Assembly (NCBI GenBank): GCA_017936615.1
Contig: JAGBFF010000085.1
Location: 1-46,346 of the forward strand
Source: Clostridia bacterium
GTDB taxonomy: Bacteria; Bacillota; Clostridia; Oscillospirales; Acutalibacteraceae
Direction: 5' to 3'
Length of the DNA: 46,346 bases
Shown: piece after piece, positions 1 through 7,332 of the stretch
How positions within the stretch are numbered: the stretch's first letter is position 1
How the letters are laid out: each line of letters opens with the position of its first letter
Made by a program: the position numbers and the translations under genes
Notes under the pieces: generated by a model
Told to the model about the DNA's origin: nothing
What the model saw: only the letters and a program-made list of their open reading frames with translations
The model's database searches: none

Positions 1-1
1 A

Positions 2-409
2 TATATGCTCGTGTTCTTCTTGCTCGGATTCTTGATTTATGCGTTCCTCTATGGTGCAATTTCTTCCACCGTTTCAAAACTGGAGGATATTAACACGGCC
101 GTTCAACCGGTAACATTCCTGTTCTTGTTCGGGTTTATGGTGGTTATCTTCTCTATGACCAGCGGCAGCGTGGACAATGTTTTGATGACGGTTTGTTCCT
201 ACATTCCGCTCACCTCACCGATGGCAATGTTCACGAGAATTGCTATGAGCGCGGTGTCGTGGTATGAAATTGCGATTTCTATCGTCATCTTGGTTGCATC
301 GACATTTGGCATCGGTGTGCTGTCCGCAAAGATCTACCGTGTCGGCGTTCTTATGTACGGAACATCGCCCAAGATCGGAAATATCATCAAAGCCGTTTGG
401 AAGGCATAA
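2..409 (+). CDS. ABC-2 type transporter permease, C-terminal part (5' truncated by window edge)
   Basis: The reading frame is open at the left edge, so only the last ~135 residues are present. They are strongly hydrophobic with about four membrane segments (near residues 3-20, 35-52, 65-82 and 90-108) and end in a short basic cytoplasmic tail. The pattern, including a segment beginning TSPMAMFTRIAMS, resembles the C-terminal half of NatB-like/ABC-2 permeases that pair with an ATPase for export. The first Met in the window (position 5) is probably internal. The partner ATPase would lie upstream, outside the window. Family assignment rests on the membrane pattern and general resemblance; substrate unknown. 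Confidence 0.7.
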   Translation, partial: YMLVFFLLGFLIYAFLYGAISSTVSKLEDINTAVQPVTFLFLFGFMVVIFSMTSGSVDNVLMTVCSYIPLTSPMAMFTRIAMSAVSWYEIAISIVILVASTFGIGVLSAKIYRVGVLMYGTSPKIGNIIKAVWKA

Positions 410-465
410 AGAATGAAGGTATCGTATTTTTCGAGGTGACTTTCTAATGAGATTAATAGAAAACC

Positions 466-494
466 TTGAAATTTGGAGTTGAATTATCTATAAT
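466..494 (+). promoter_or_regulatory. Predicted vegetative promoter for the GH29 gene
   Basis: TTGAAA at 466-471 and TATAAT at 489-494 are separated by exactly 17 bases, close to the sigma-A consensus. Transcription would begin near 501, leaving about 40 nt of leader before the start codon. The fucosidase is therefore probably expressed on its own rather than from the upstream transporter gene. Confidence 0.7.
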
Positions 495-541
495 GCTCTT
501 GTGAAATTGATGCTTGGACGTTCACTCAAGGAGGAAGAAAG

Positions 542-1507
542 ATGAATAACAGAGAATTTTTCAAGCAAGCCAAATTCGGTATGTTTATCCACTGGGGTCT
601 ATATAGCCTGCCCGCGGGCGAATGGAAGGGACAGCGTACCGAGTTCCCCGGGGAATGGTTAATGACCTACTATAAGATTCCCGTTAAGGAATACGAGGAG
701 CTTGCTAAAGTATTTAATCCCATCTATTTTGATGCGGAGGAATGGGTGAAACTTGCTAAGGAAGCCGGTATGCAGTACATTGTCTTTACCAGCAAGCATC
801 AGGAAGGCTTCTGTATGTACAAATCCGATGTGGATCCCTATAATGTCGTAGATGCCACCCCGTTTGGCAGGGATGTGGTAGCGGAGTTGGCAGAGGCCTG
901 CAGAAAGTATGATATGAAGCTGGGTCTGTACTATTCCCAGGAGTTGGATTTCCACGAAGAGCACGGCGGCGGCGTCCACTATGTTGATCCGTGGCTGGGC
1001 TGTGACTGGGCAAACAACTGGGATTGGCCCGACAAGGAAAAGAAGGATTTCAGCATCTGTCTTGAAAAGAAGATCAAGCCTCAGCTCAGAGAAATCTTAA
1101 CCAAATACGGCGATCTGCTGTGTGTCTGGTGTGACGATCCCCGTGAGATCACGCAGGAGCAAAGCCAAGAGGTATACGACCTCATTAAGCAACTGCAACC
1201 GGATTGCCTGGTGCCCAGCAGAGTGGGTAACGGAATCGGTGATTTCAAATCCTTTGATGACAATCAGCTTCCTGAGGAAGATTGGGATGGCCTGGGAGAA
1301 TCCTGCGTCACAATGAACCACACGTGGGGCTATAAGAGCTTTGATAACGACTGGAAGAGCGTTGAGGAGATCCTGGAAATCAAGGAAAAGGTCAACGGGC
1401 ATGGCGTAAATCTGCTGTTAAACGTGGGCCCTGATCATTTGGGCCGCATTCCTGCTCCCTCCGTTGAAATTCTGAAAGAGATCGGGAAAAGGATCAATAA
1501 CCAATAA
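542..1507 (+). CDS. Short alpha-L-fucosidase (GH29 family)
   Basis: GH29 enzymes hydrolyse alpha-L-fucosyl linkages on host or dietary glycans. The 321-residue protein opens with the family motif FGMFIHWG (12-19), has KHQEGF (85-90) where GH29 has KHHDGF, and VWCDD (195-199) whose Asp198 is the likely nucleophile. LLLNVGPDHLGRIP (291-304) closes the barrel. Typical GH29 proteins are 430-600 residues with a C-terminal beta-sandwich; this one ends right after the catalytic barrel. No signal peptide is seen, so it probably acts in the cytoplasm on imported oligosaccharides. AAGGAGGAAG lies just before the ATG. The family is well supported; the exact substrate is not. Confidence 0.88.
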   Translation: MNNREFFKQAKFGMFIHWGLYSLPAGEWKGQRTEFPGEWLMTYYKIPVKEYEELAKVFNPIYFDAEEWVKLAKEAGMQYIVFTSKHQEGFCMYKSDVDPYNVVDATPFGRDVVAELAEACRKYDMKLGLYYSQELDFHEEHGGGVHYVDPWLGCDWANNWDWPDKEKKDFSICLEKKIKPQLREILTKYGDLLCVWCDDPREITQEQSQEVYDLIKQLQPDCLVPSRVGNGIGDFKSFDDNQLPEEDWDGLGESCVTMNHTWGYKSFDNDWKSVEEILEIKEKVNGHGVNLLLNVGPDHLGRIPAPSVEILKEIGKRINNQ

Positions 1508-1582
1508 AAAATCCAGCCAACACCCGTTATAAAACTTGTCGGGATGGATAAGTGAGAATACTACGAACCGTCTTTGAACAAC

Positions 1583-1622
1583 AAAACGCCCTTCGCAGGT
1601 GTAACTGCGAAGGGCGTTTTTG
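1583..1622. terminator. Bidirectional rho-independent terminator
   Basis: Perfect 15-bp inverted repeat (arms 1583-1597 and 1606-1620, 8-base loop) with A/T runs on both outer sides. It sits between the convergent GH29 gene and the minus-strand operon ending at 1701 and can serve both. Confidence 0.85.
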
Positions 1623-1700
1623 CTTCGTATCGGTGGTCGGCGGAAGGGTTTCTGCCGAAGATCTTTGCCGCCGTTTATCCACCGCTGAGTCTGTCAAGGG

Positions 1701-3695
1701 TTATTTTATAAGCAGATAGCACGGCGTGCAATAATCCAAACGGTATGAAAGCTCGATGCCATCCTCTGTCGGCGTGGCGGGCAACGGCTGCCACGTGCCG
1801 TCCGCCTCCAAATGCTCTACGGAGCATCCGTGCAGCCGCGCGGGCAGGTGCAGCGTGATAGCATCCAGCGGATCCTCACACATATTCAGCACGGTCAGCA
1901 TTTCGCGGAAACCGCTTTCCTGCGGATCTGTGGCCACGTTTTCTACGACCATCACGTCGGGGGCGTCCTTGACCATCACGTAGTCATCACAGCACCACAC
2001 GAGCTGCTCCTGGATCAAGCGCTTGCGACGGTAGTTAAACAGCGCCTGCGAGCCGTTGCCGTTCAGCGACAGACCCATCACGACGACCTTGCCGCCGAGT
2101 GAGTTTTGGAAACGAGTCATGGAGGTGGTGACAAAGCGGAGCGCCGAATCGTAGTATTCGGTGATGGGCTCACAGTGCTCGTCGGTGACGGTCAGCGAGA
2201 ACAACTTACCGTTGCCGTGGGGCGAGAGCATCCACGCAGCGGTCATATGCTTGCCCTGTCTGCCGGTAACGAACGGCTCGCAGAGGATCTCACGCGCGCC
2301 GATGTCCCAACGCAGATCGGGGTTGCCGTCCAAAACGTCGCCCCCGACCGAGACACCCAGATACTCACCGTATCCGCGTTCACACAGGCATTTGGCAGCT
2401 TCGCCGTCCAAAAACAGCGCGCCGGATAAGGCGCTGCGGATGGTGGCATCATCGGCATACTTGGCGTGACGCTCGTCCCAAAATACGACACTCTCCGGTG
2501 TGGTGGTGTAGGGGATACCGAACCGTGCCACCGTGCGGGTCCATAAGGGGTTGCGCGTCGACTTGGTGGTATCCAGCGTATTCCAAAACGGATCGTACGG
2601 CAGCTCGACGCCCTTGACGGTGCACTGCTTGGCTTTACGACTTGCTTCATTAAAGCGGGTACGCTCGGCAGCAAAGGCGAGGCCGTAGGCAGGTTCTTCG
2701 TTTGCCTGATCCAGCAGCTGCTGCGTTTGGAAGGTGGCGCCGTCAAAACCATAGGAATAGGCGACCGCCATCGTGGCCATCATATGGCGTCCGGCGGTAT
2801 AAAACCGGGTGTGCGGAAAGGTATCTCCCTCCAGATAGTACGCGAACGGTTGCGGCAGATGCTGGCGCGAATACAGGAGGTGAAACAGCATATTCGGAAT
2901 GTAGCGGGAATGAATACCGCCATAGTCGGCGCCCTCCAGACGGGAGAAGGGGAAATGGCGCGGCCCGGCCAGCGCGCGGGAAACGGCTTCGGTGGCATCA
3001 CCGTCGTTATCCGCAAAATACGGTTGCATATACCCGATGGGGATCTCGGGGGAGTGCTGATCGACTGCAGTGCGGATGGCGGTTGCCAATTCGACCAGCG
3101 AATCGCGCGCCAGCTCGCGCCAGTGACGGATAACGTCGATGGCTTGCGGTGTGCGCTGACACAGAACGTCGGTCAGTTCTTCGCGCGTATAGTGCCGTCC
3201 GCAGCGCTGCTCCAAGGCGCGCAGATGCGCTTCGCAGAAGCAACCGTCTGCCGCTGCAAGGGAGAAGTCATCCTCCGTAATGATGAAATCCGGCTTGGCG
3301 ATGCGGGCAAATTCCGCAATATCGGTTGCGAGTTGGTTTCGGAAGGCTTCGCATAACGGGCAGTTGGCAAAGGGGTGAACGTCACCGCTCGATTTAATAA
3401 TGGGTGTGAAATCGGGATGATGCCCCGATTTGACGGTTGTCGTGATCCAAAACCCGAGTGAAATACCGTGCGGCGCTACGGCCTCGCGGATCTCGCAAAA
3501 CCATGACGCGCGCTCCAAAAACCACGTGTGTGGAGGGAAACCGAGATACCGATATCCTCCGCTGGGGCCGGCTAACATAAAGCGAGTGAAGCCGTAGCGC
3601 TCGTGCTGCTCCAGAATGTCGCGGATGATGGTCTGGGGAGTCGGGTGATCGAGGGATAAGGCGATTGGAATGATGATGTCCAGCTCGTTCTGCAT
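1701..3695 (-). CDS. Uncharacterised 664-residue protein, putative glycoside-hydrolase-like TIM barrel
   Basis: I do not recognise a named family. The N-terminal ~370 residues have the beta/alpha rhythm of a (beta/alpha)8 barrel: FTRFMLAGPSGGYRY (36-50), a Cys pair NCPLC (111-115), and an acidic strand-end motif TEDD (140-143), as seen in catalytic acid positions of GH42/GH-A-like enzymes. The C-terminal ~250 residues are beta-rich, like the accessory domains of such enzymes. No signal peptide. Last gene of a minus-strand operon after the Gfo/Idh and FAD genes (18-base gap); its ATG follows AAAGGAG. The context suggests a role in sugar or glycan breakdown. The enzymatic call is inference. Confidence 0.55.
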   Translation of the reverse strand: MQNELDIIIPIALSLDHPTPQTIIRDILEQHERYGFTRFMLAGPSGGYRYLGFPPHTWFLERASWFCEIREAVAPHGISLGFWITTTVKSGHHPDFTPIIKSSGDVHPFANCPLCEAFRNQLATDIAEFARIAKPDFIITEDDFSLAAADGCFCEAHLRALEQRCGRHYTREELTDVLCQRTPQAIDVIRHWRELARDSLVELATAIRTAVDQHSPEIPIGYMQPYFADNDGDATEAVSRALAGPRHFPFSRLEGADYGGIHSRYIPNMLFHLLYSRQHLPQPFAYYLEGDTFPHTRFYTAGRHMMATMAVAYSYGFDGATFQTQQLLDQANEEPAYGLAFAAERTRFNEASRKAKQCTVKGVELPYDPFWNTLDTTKSTRNPLWTRTVARFGIPYTTTPESVVFWDERHAKYADDATIRSALSGALFLDGEAAKCLCERGYGEYLGVSVGGDVLDGNPDLRWDIGAREILCEPFVTGRQGKHMTAAWMLSPHGNGKLFSLTVTDEHCEPITEYYDSALRFVTTSMTRFQNSLGGKVVVMGLSLNGNGSQALFNYRRKRLIQEQLVWCCDDYVMVKDAPDVMVVENVATDPQESGFREMLTVLNMCEDPLDAITLHLPARLHGCSVEHLEADGTWQPLPATPTEDGIELSYRLDYCTPCYLLIK

Positions 3696-3713
3696 ACTTG
3701 ATCGCTCCTTTTA

Positions 3714-4961
3714 TCAGGCAATGATAGCACCGTTATCGGTCAAGCGCGCCTGCAGGGCGGCGATGTCCAGCGTATGGGTGTTCGCACCGGTCTCCTTGGC
3801 CAACGAGATAGCGATACCGGCCGCCTCACCGAGGCAGGAGCAGATCGGCATAATACGCACGGCGGCGTGTGCCTCGTGGTCGGCGGACAGGCAACGCCCG
3901 GCGACCAACAGGTTGTCGTACTCCTTGGGAAGCAACGCACGGTACGGAATTTGATAGAACTCATCGTCGCTGAAGCAGTGCAGAACGGTACCGGTACCTT
4001 CGGGATTGTGAATGTCGATGGAATAATTACCAAGCGCAACGGTATCGTCAAATGGTGTGAGCGACACGATCTCCTTGGCGGACAGTATGTGTTCACCCTT
4101 GAGCTTACGGCTTTCACGGATGCCGATGCTGTTGGCAATGGTGAGGAGGGTGGCGTTGGCACACGCCTTGGAGTGCTTTTTGAGGAAGGCGATAGTTTCG
4201 TATGCCTGCCGTCTGGCGATGATCTCCGCGCGACTGACGTCGATGGGATCCACGGGGTTCAGCTTGACGACGCGGGTAGTGTTGAAGTGGACGATATCCT
4301 CGCCCAAGCCGTAAAATACCAAGATGTTTTCGCGCGGGTTTTTGATCTCGCCGCTTGCACGGAGCTGCTGATATAACATTTGCAATTCACCCGGCTCCCA
4401 CAATTCACCCAGCTCCTGCTTGAAAAGCGGCACATCAATGCCGCCGACGCGGAAGCAGGTGGTCATCGGCTGACACAGGCCGTCGGATTCGCGGCCGAGC
4501 TGGTGATCACACCCGATCATTGCCATCAGGTTGCCGTCACCGGAGGCATCAATAAAATAGTCCGCCTGAAATTCCAGTACACCGGCTTTGGTGGCAACGG
4601 ATACCGTATTCACGGTACGGTATCCGCAGGCGGCATGATGAACGACCGCATGGAACAGTACGTCCACACCTGCCTCGGTCACCATATCGTCGAATACGAA
4701 TTTAATGGTTTCCCACGAGGTGTCGCCGTACGCGGCGTGGCGCTCCTTGATTTCGGTAAACAGGCCGCCGCTGAGCATTTTTTGGGCTTCACCGATGGTC
4801 TGATGCTGACAAAAAGGATATACCAAGCCGTTGGTGAGGGCACCGCCCAAGCAACCGGATTGCTCGATCAGCAGTACCGACAGCCTTTGACGTGCGGCAG
4901 AAACTGCCGCTGATACGCCGGCAATTCCGCCGCCGACGACGATCAGATCATACTTTTTCAT
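3714..4961 (-). CDS. FAD-dependent oxidoreductase (FAD_oxidored-like)
   Basis: 415 residues. The N-terminus has a Rossmann dinucleotide fold VVGGGIAG (8-15) followed by LLIEQSGCLGG, characteristic of FAD_oxidored (Pfam PF12831-type) flavoproteins. Near the C-terminus LLVAGRCLSADHEAHAAVR matches the second FAD-contacting motif of this group, which often co-occurs with sugar-degradation genes. I start it at the ATG at 4961, not the GTG nine bases upstream, because that GTG lies inside the ribosome-binding site GAGGTG. Middle gene of the operon. It could oxidise a sugar or sugar acid with the adjacent Gfo/Idh enzyme; the substrate is unknown. Confidence 0.82.
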   Translation of the reverse strand: MKKYDLIVVGGGIAGVSAAVSAARQRLSVLLIEQSGCLGGALTNGLVYPFCQHQTIGEAQKMLSGGLFTEIKERHAAYGDTSWETIKFVFDDMVTEAGVDVLFHAVVHHAACGYRTVNTVSVATKAGVLEFQADYFIDASGDGNLMAMIGCDHQLGRESDGLCQPMTTCFRVGGIDVPLFKQELGELWEPGELQMLYQQLRASGEIKNPRENILVFYGLGEDIVHFNTTRVVKLNPVDPIDVSRAEIIARRQAYETIAFLKKHSKACANATLLTIANSIGIRESRKLKGEHILSAKEIVSLTPFDDTVALGNYSIDIHNPEGTGTVLHCFSDDEFYQIPYRALLPKEYDNLLVAGRCLSADHEAHAAVRIMPICSCLGEAAGIAISLAKETGANTHTLDIAALQARLTDNGAIIA

Positions 4962-4991
4962 AGTTGTCACCTCATTATATTGTCGCTGTAG

Positions 4992-6290
4992 TTACGTATT
5001 CTCCAAGCCGTACTCGCCAAAGTAGGCGTCGATGCTTTCCACCGTATCGTTCCTCCGCGATCGCTCTGCGGCAAAGCCGATCAGGTGATTTTTGACAGAA
5101 ATGTTGATATCCGCAGCGCAATAGCCGTGGTAATCGTCGCCGAGGAACTCGTACAATTCACCGACCAGACCGGCATCGCCGCCGCCGTGACCCGAAACGA
5201 TACCTTCGCCGATCAGCTCGATCGGTAACTCGCGGTGCACGCCGTCATCGAAGGTGTAAACGTCGATCTTGGTGCTCTCCATATACGCCGTCAGCTCGCC
5301 CTTTGTGCCGAAGATCCGAATAAACCGACCGCCCTTGTTGAAGGCGTTCATGGTCAGCGTCGCGTTAATACCGCCGTCAAACTCCATGTTCACCGTCTGG
5401 TGATCGACAACGTCGTTGTTGGCATGGAATACGCACAGACCGTAATCGGTGGTCTTCAGTGCAGTCAGCACCTCGTCATCCGTGGGAAGCTCCTCTTTGG
5501 CAATGCCGCGGGTGCAGGCAGCTCTGAACCAGTCGTTTGCTTTGTCGTCATAATACAGCTTTCTGCAGTTGTAAGGGCAGGTATCCTCAATGGGACAGCC
5601 GCCGTCCATACACCGTTTCGGTGCGCCCTGCGGTGCGTTGACAGGCGTGAAATAGGTCAGTTGCCCGAAGGACTGGATCTTTTTGCAGGGTTTATCAATG
5701 ATCCATTGCAGAATATCCAGATCGTGACAGCATTTTGCCAGCAGCATCGGCGAGGTTTTCGCTTCGCTGTGCCAGTTTCCGCGCACATAGCTGTGACTTT
5801 GATGCAGATTGCCCACCGCCTCGACCTGCAGCATGGAAACGATTTCACCGAGCATACCGCTCATAACGATGTCCTTGACCCGTTTGAAAAAAGGAGTATA
5901 TCGCAAAACGTGACACACCAGCACCTTGACGCCCTGTTTCTTGGCTGCCAAAGCAATATCCGCGCATTCCTCGGCGGTGGGGGCGACGGGTTTTTCCAGC
6001 AGCAGATCATAGCCGAGCGCGATCGCCTTCATAGCAGGTGCATAATGCATATCATCCATCGTGCAAATGATGGCGAGGTCAGCCATTTTCGGCTTTGCCA
6101 AGGCTTCCTCCCAACTGTCAAAGCACATCTCGTCGGGAATGCCGTGCCTTTCCTGTATCGCTTTGCGGCGTCCTTCAATAGGCTCTGCTACAGCAACGAC
6201 CTTGAATTTGTCCGGGGTCTTCAGCATTTCACCGGTGTAGATTTGGCCGCGCAGGCCGGCACCGATCAGGATCGCGGAATACGTTTTCAT
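4992..6290 (-). CDS. Gfo/Idh/MocA family NAD(P)-dependent dehydrogenase with cysteine cluster
   Basis: 432 residues. The Rossmann motif GAGLRG (10-15) and EKPVAPT (99-105, containing the family Lys) are clear, and CCHDLDIL (187-194) carries the conserved active-site His/Asp pattern. These enzymes oxidise or reduce sugars, inositols and sugar acids. Four cysteines (227, 232, 238, 242) within 16 residues may bind metal or be structural. First gene of the operon 6290 to 1701, with GAGGGAGG before the ATG, divergent from an AraC regulator 113 bases away. Substrate unknown. Confidence 0.88.
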   Translation of the reverse strand: MKTYSAILIGAGLRGQIYTGEMLKTPDKFKVVAVAEPIEGRRKAIQERHGIPDEMCFDSWEEALAKPKMADLAIICTMDDMHYAPAMKAIALGYDLLLEKPVAPTAEECADIALAAKKQGVKVLVCHVLRYTPFFKRVKDIVMSGMLGEIVSMLQVEAVGNLHQSHSYVRGNWHSEAKTSPMLLAKCCHDLDILQWIIDKPCKKIQSFGQLTYFTPVNAPQGAPKRCMDGGCPIEDTCPYNCRKLYYDDKANDWFRAACTRGIAKEELPTDDEVLTALKTTDYGLCVFHANNDVVDHQTVNMEFDGGINATLTMNAFNKGGRFIRIFGTKGELTAYMESTKIDVYTFDDGVHRELPIELIGEGIVSGHGGGDAGLVGELYEFLGDDYHGYCAADINISVKNHLIGFAAERSRRNDTVESIDAYFGEYGLENT

Positions 6291-6358
6291 AAAATATGGC
6301 CTCCCTCTTGCATTCTTTGCAACTTTATGTTAGCATAAAACCGAATGTAAGCATAGGA

Positions 6359-6385
6359 AAATACTGCTGTTTTTTAGCAGAATAT
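6359..6385. promoter_or_regulatory. Inverted repeat in the divergent dehydrogenase/AraC control region
   Basis: CTGCT and AGCAG, extended by AATA on the left and ATATT on the right, form an imperfect palindrome around a T-rich centre, ending about 20 bases before the AraC start. It lies in the only intergenic space between the operon and the regulator, so it is a candidate operator. There is no direct evidence of binding. Confidence 0.35.
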
Positions 6386-6403
6386 TGATATTTTGGTGAT
6401 AAA

Positions 6404-7222
6404 ATGAAAAACGCTACCCGAGAACTGGCAAAGGTGGAATACACCGCCGCAGCCGTGAAAGTGTTGAACTTCTGCGTCAAGCCCGGCACCCTGTGCTTTA
6501 CCCTGCATTGGCACGACCGTGTCGAGGTGATCCGCATCAAAAAAGGCAATATGGCGGTGGAATACGGCGGAAACACCGTGTTACTGCACGAGGGAGAGCT
6601 GATGATCTTTTCTCCTCGAATGGCGCACAAGGGCTATACGCAAGACAGCCCGGTAGAATATGACGTTTTGATGTTTGACGTCCGCTCCTTCTACAACGAA
6701 ACGGCGGTATGCCTGCAGCTGCTTCCGCAGTTTTTTAACGGCAGCGTGAGATTTCATACGGTGATTTCCGCGACGGAGACGGTTCGCTGTGTCGATCGGA
6801 TCTGCCACAGCAGCCAACCGAACTCCTTGGACACGACCGCACTGGTGTATCAGTTGCTGCATCTGCTTTTTGAAAACCACGTCGCGTCGGTCAGCGTCAC
6901 ACGCAAGACCGACGCCGAAACGATGGTCGAGTACATCGAAGACAATTTTGCCTCGGAGCTTACCATCGCGGCGATGGGTGACAGATTTGGCTACAGCAGC
7001 GAGCATTTCTGCCGAAAATTCAAAGAAGCTACCGGTATTACGCCGATGACCTATCTTAAAATTTACCGTTTGGAGCAGGCGCTCAAAAAGATAAAGCACA
7101 GCGAAAGCAATATCGGGGAGATCGCTGCACAGTGCGGCTTCAGCGATGCCAATTATTTCACGCGCTGCTTCAAAGCACACTACGGTGTGCCGCCGCGGTT
7201 TTATAGGGCAAAAGAAAAATAA
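6404..7222 (+). CDS. AraC-family transcriptional regulator with cupin sensor domain
   Basis: 272 residues. Residues ~25-95 form a cupin-like sugar-binding domain (LHWHDRVEV at 34-42, then IFSPRMAH). Residues ~170-272 hold the AraC DNA-binding domain with two helix-turn-helices (about 187-208 and 236-258); the second contains IAAQCGFSDANYFTRCFK, the family signature. GGTGA lies just before the ATG. It is divergent from the three-gene redox operon and directly upstream of the PHP-domain gene, so it probably controls one or both. The ligand is inferred to be a sugar or derivative. Confidence 0.92.
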   Translation: MKNATRELAKVEYTAAAVKVLNFCVKPGTLCFTLHWHDRVEVIRIKKGNMAVEYGGNTVLLHEGELMIFSPRMAHKGYTQDSPVEYDVLMFDVRSFYNETAVCLQLLPQFFNGSVRFHTVISATETVRCVDRICHSSQPNSLDTTALVYQLLHLLFENHVASVSVTRKTDAETMVEYIEDNFASELTIAAMGDRFGYSSEHFCRKFKEATGITPMTYLKIYRLEQALKKIKHSESNIGEIAAQCGFSDANYFTRCFKAHYGVPPRFYRAKEK

Positions 7223-7294
7223 GCTCTGAGCATGAAAACCGGAATTTTGTTGATTTTTGAAGCGGTAATACTGGATTTTTTTGAAAAACTGTTC

Positions 7295-7300
7295 TATAAT
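7295..7300 (+). promoter_or_regulatory. Candidate -10 element of an activator-type promoter
   Basis: A perfect TATAAT lies 33 bases before the PHP-domain gene. No good -35 hexamer is found 16-18 bases upstream (the sequence there is TGGATT-like). A strong -10 with a poor -35 is typical of promoters needing an activator, and an AraC gene lies immediately upstream. This is inference. Confidence 0.4.
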
Positions 7301-7332
7301 GTCGGTGATATTACATAACAGGGGGAATAGTT

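Noticed and set aside
5235..6338. 367-codon open frame on the plus strand opposite the Gfo/Idh gene
   Set aside because: It lies exactly antisense to a clear Rossmann enzyme, has no ribosome-binding site and no recognisable motif.
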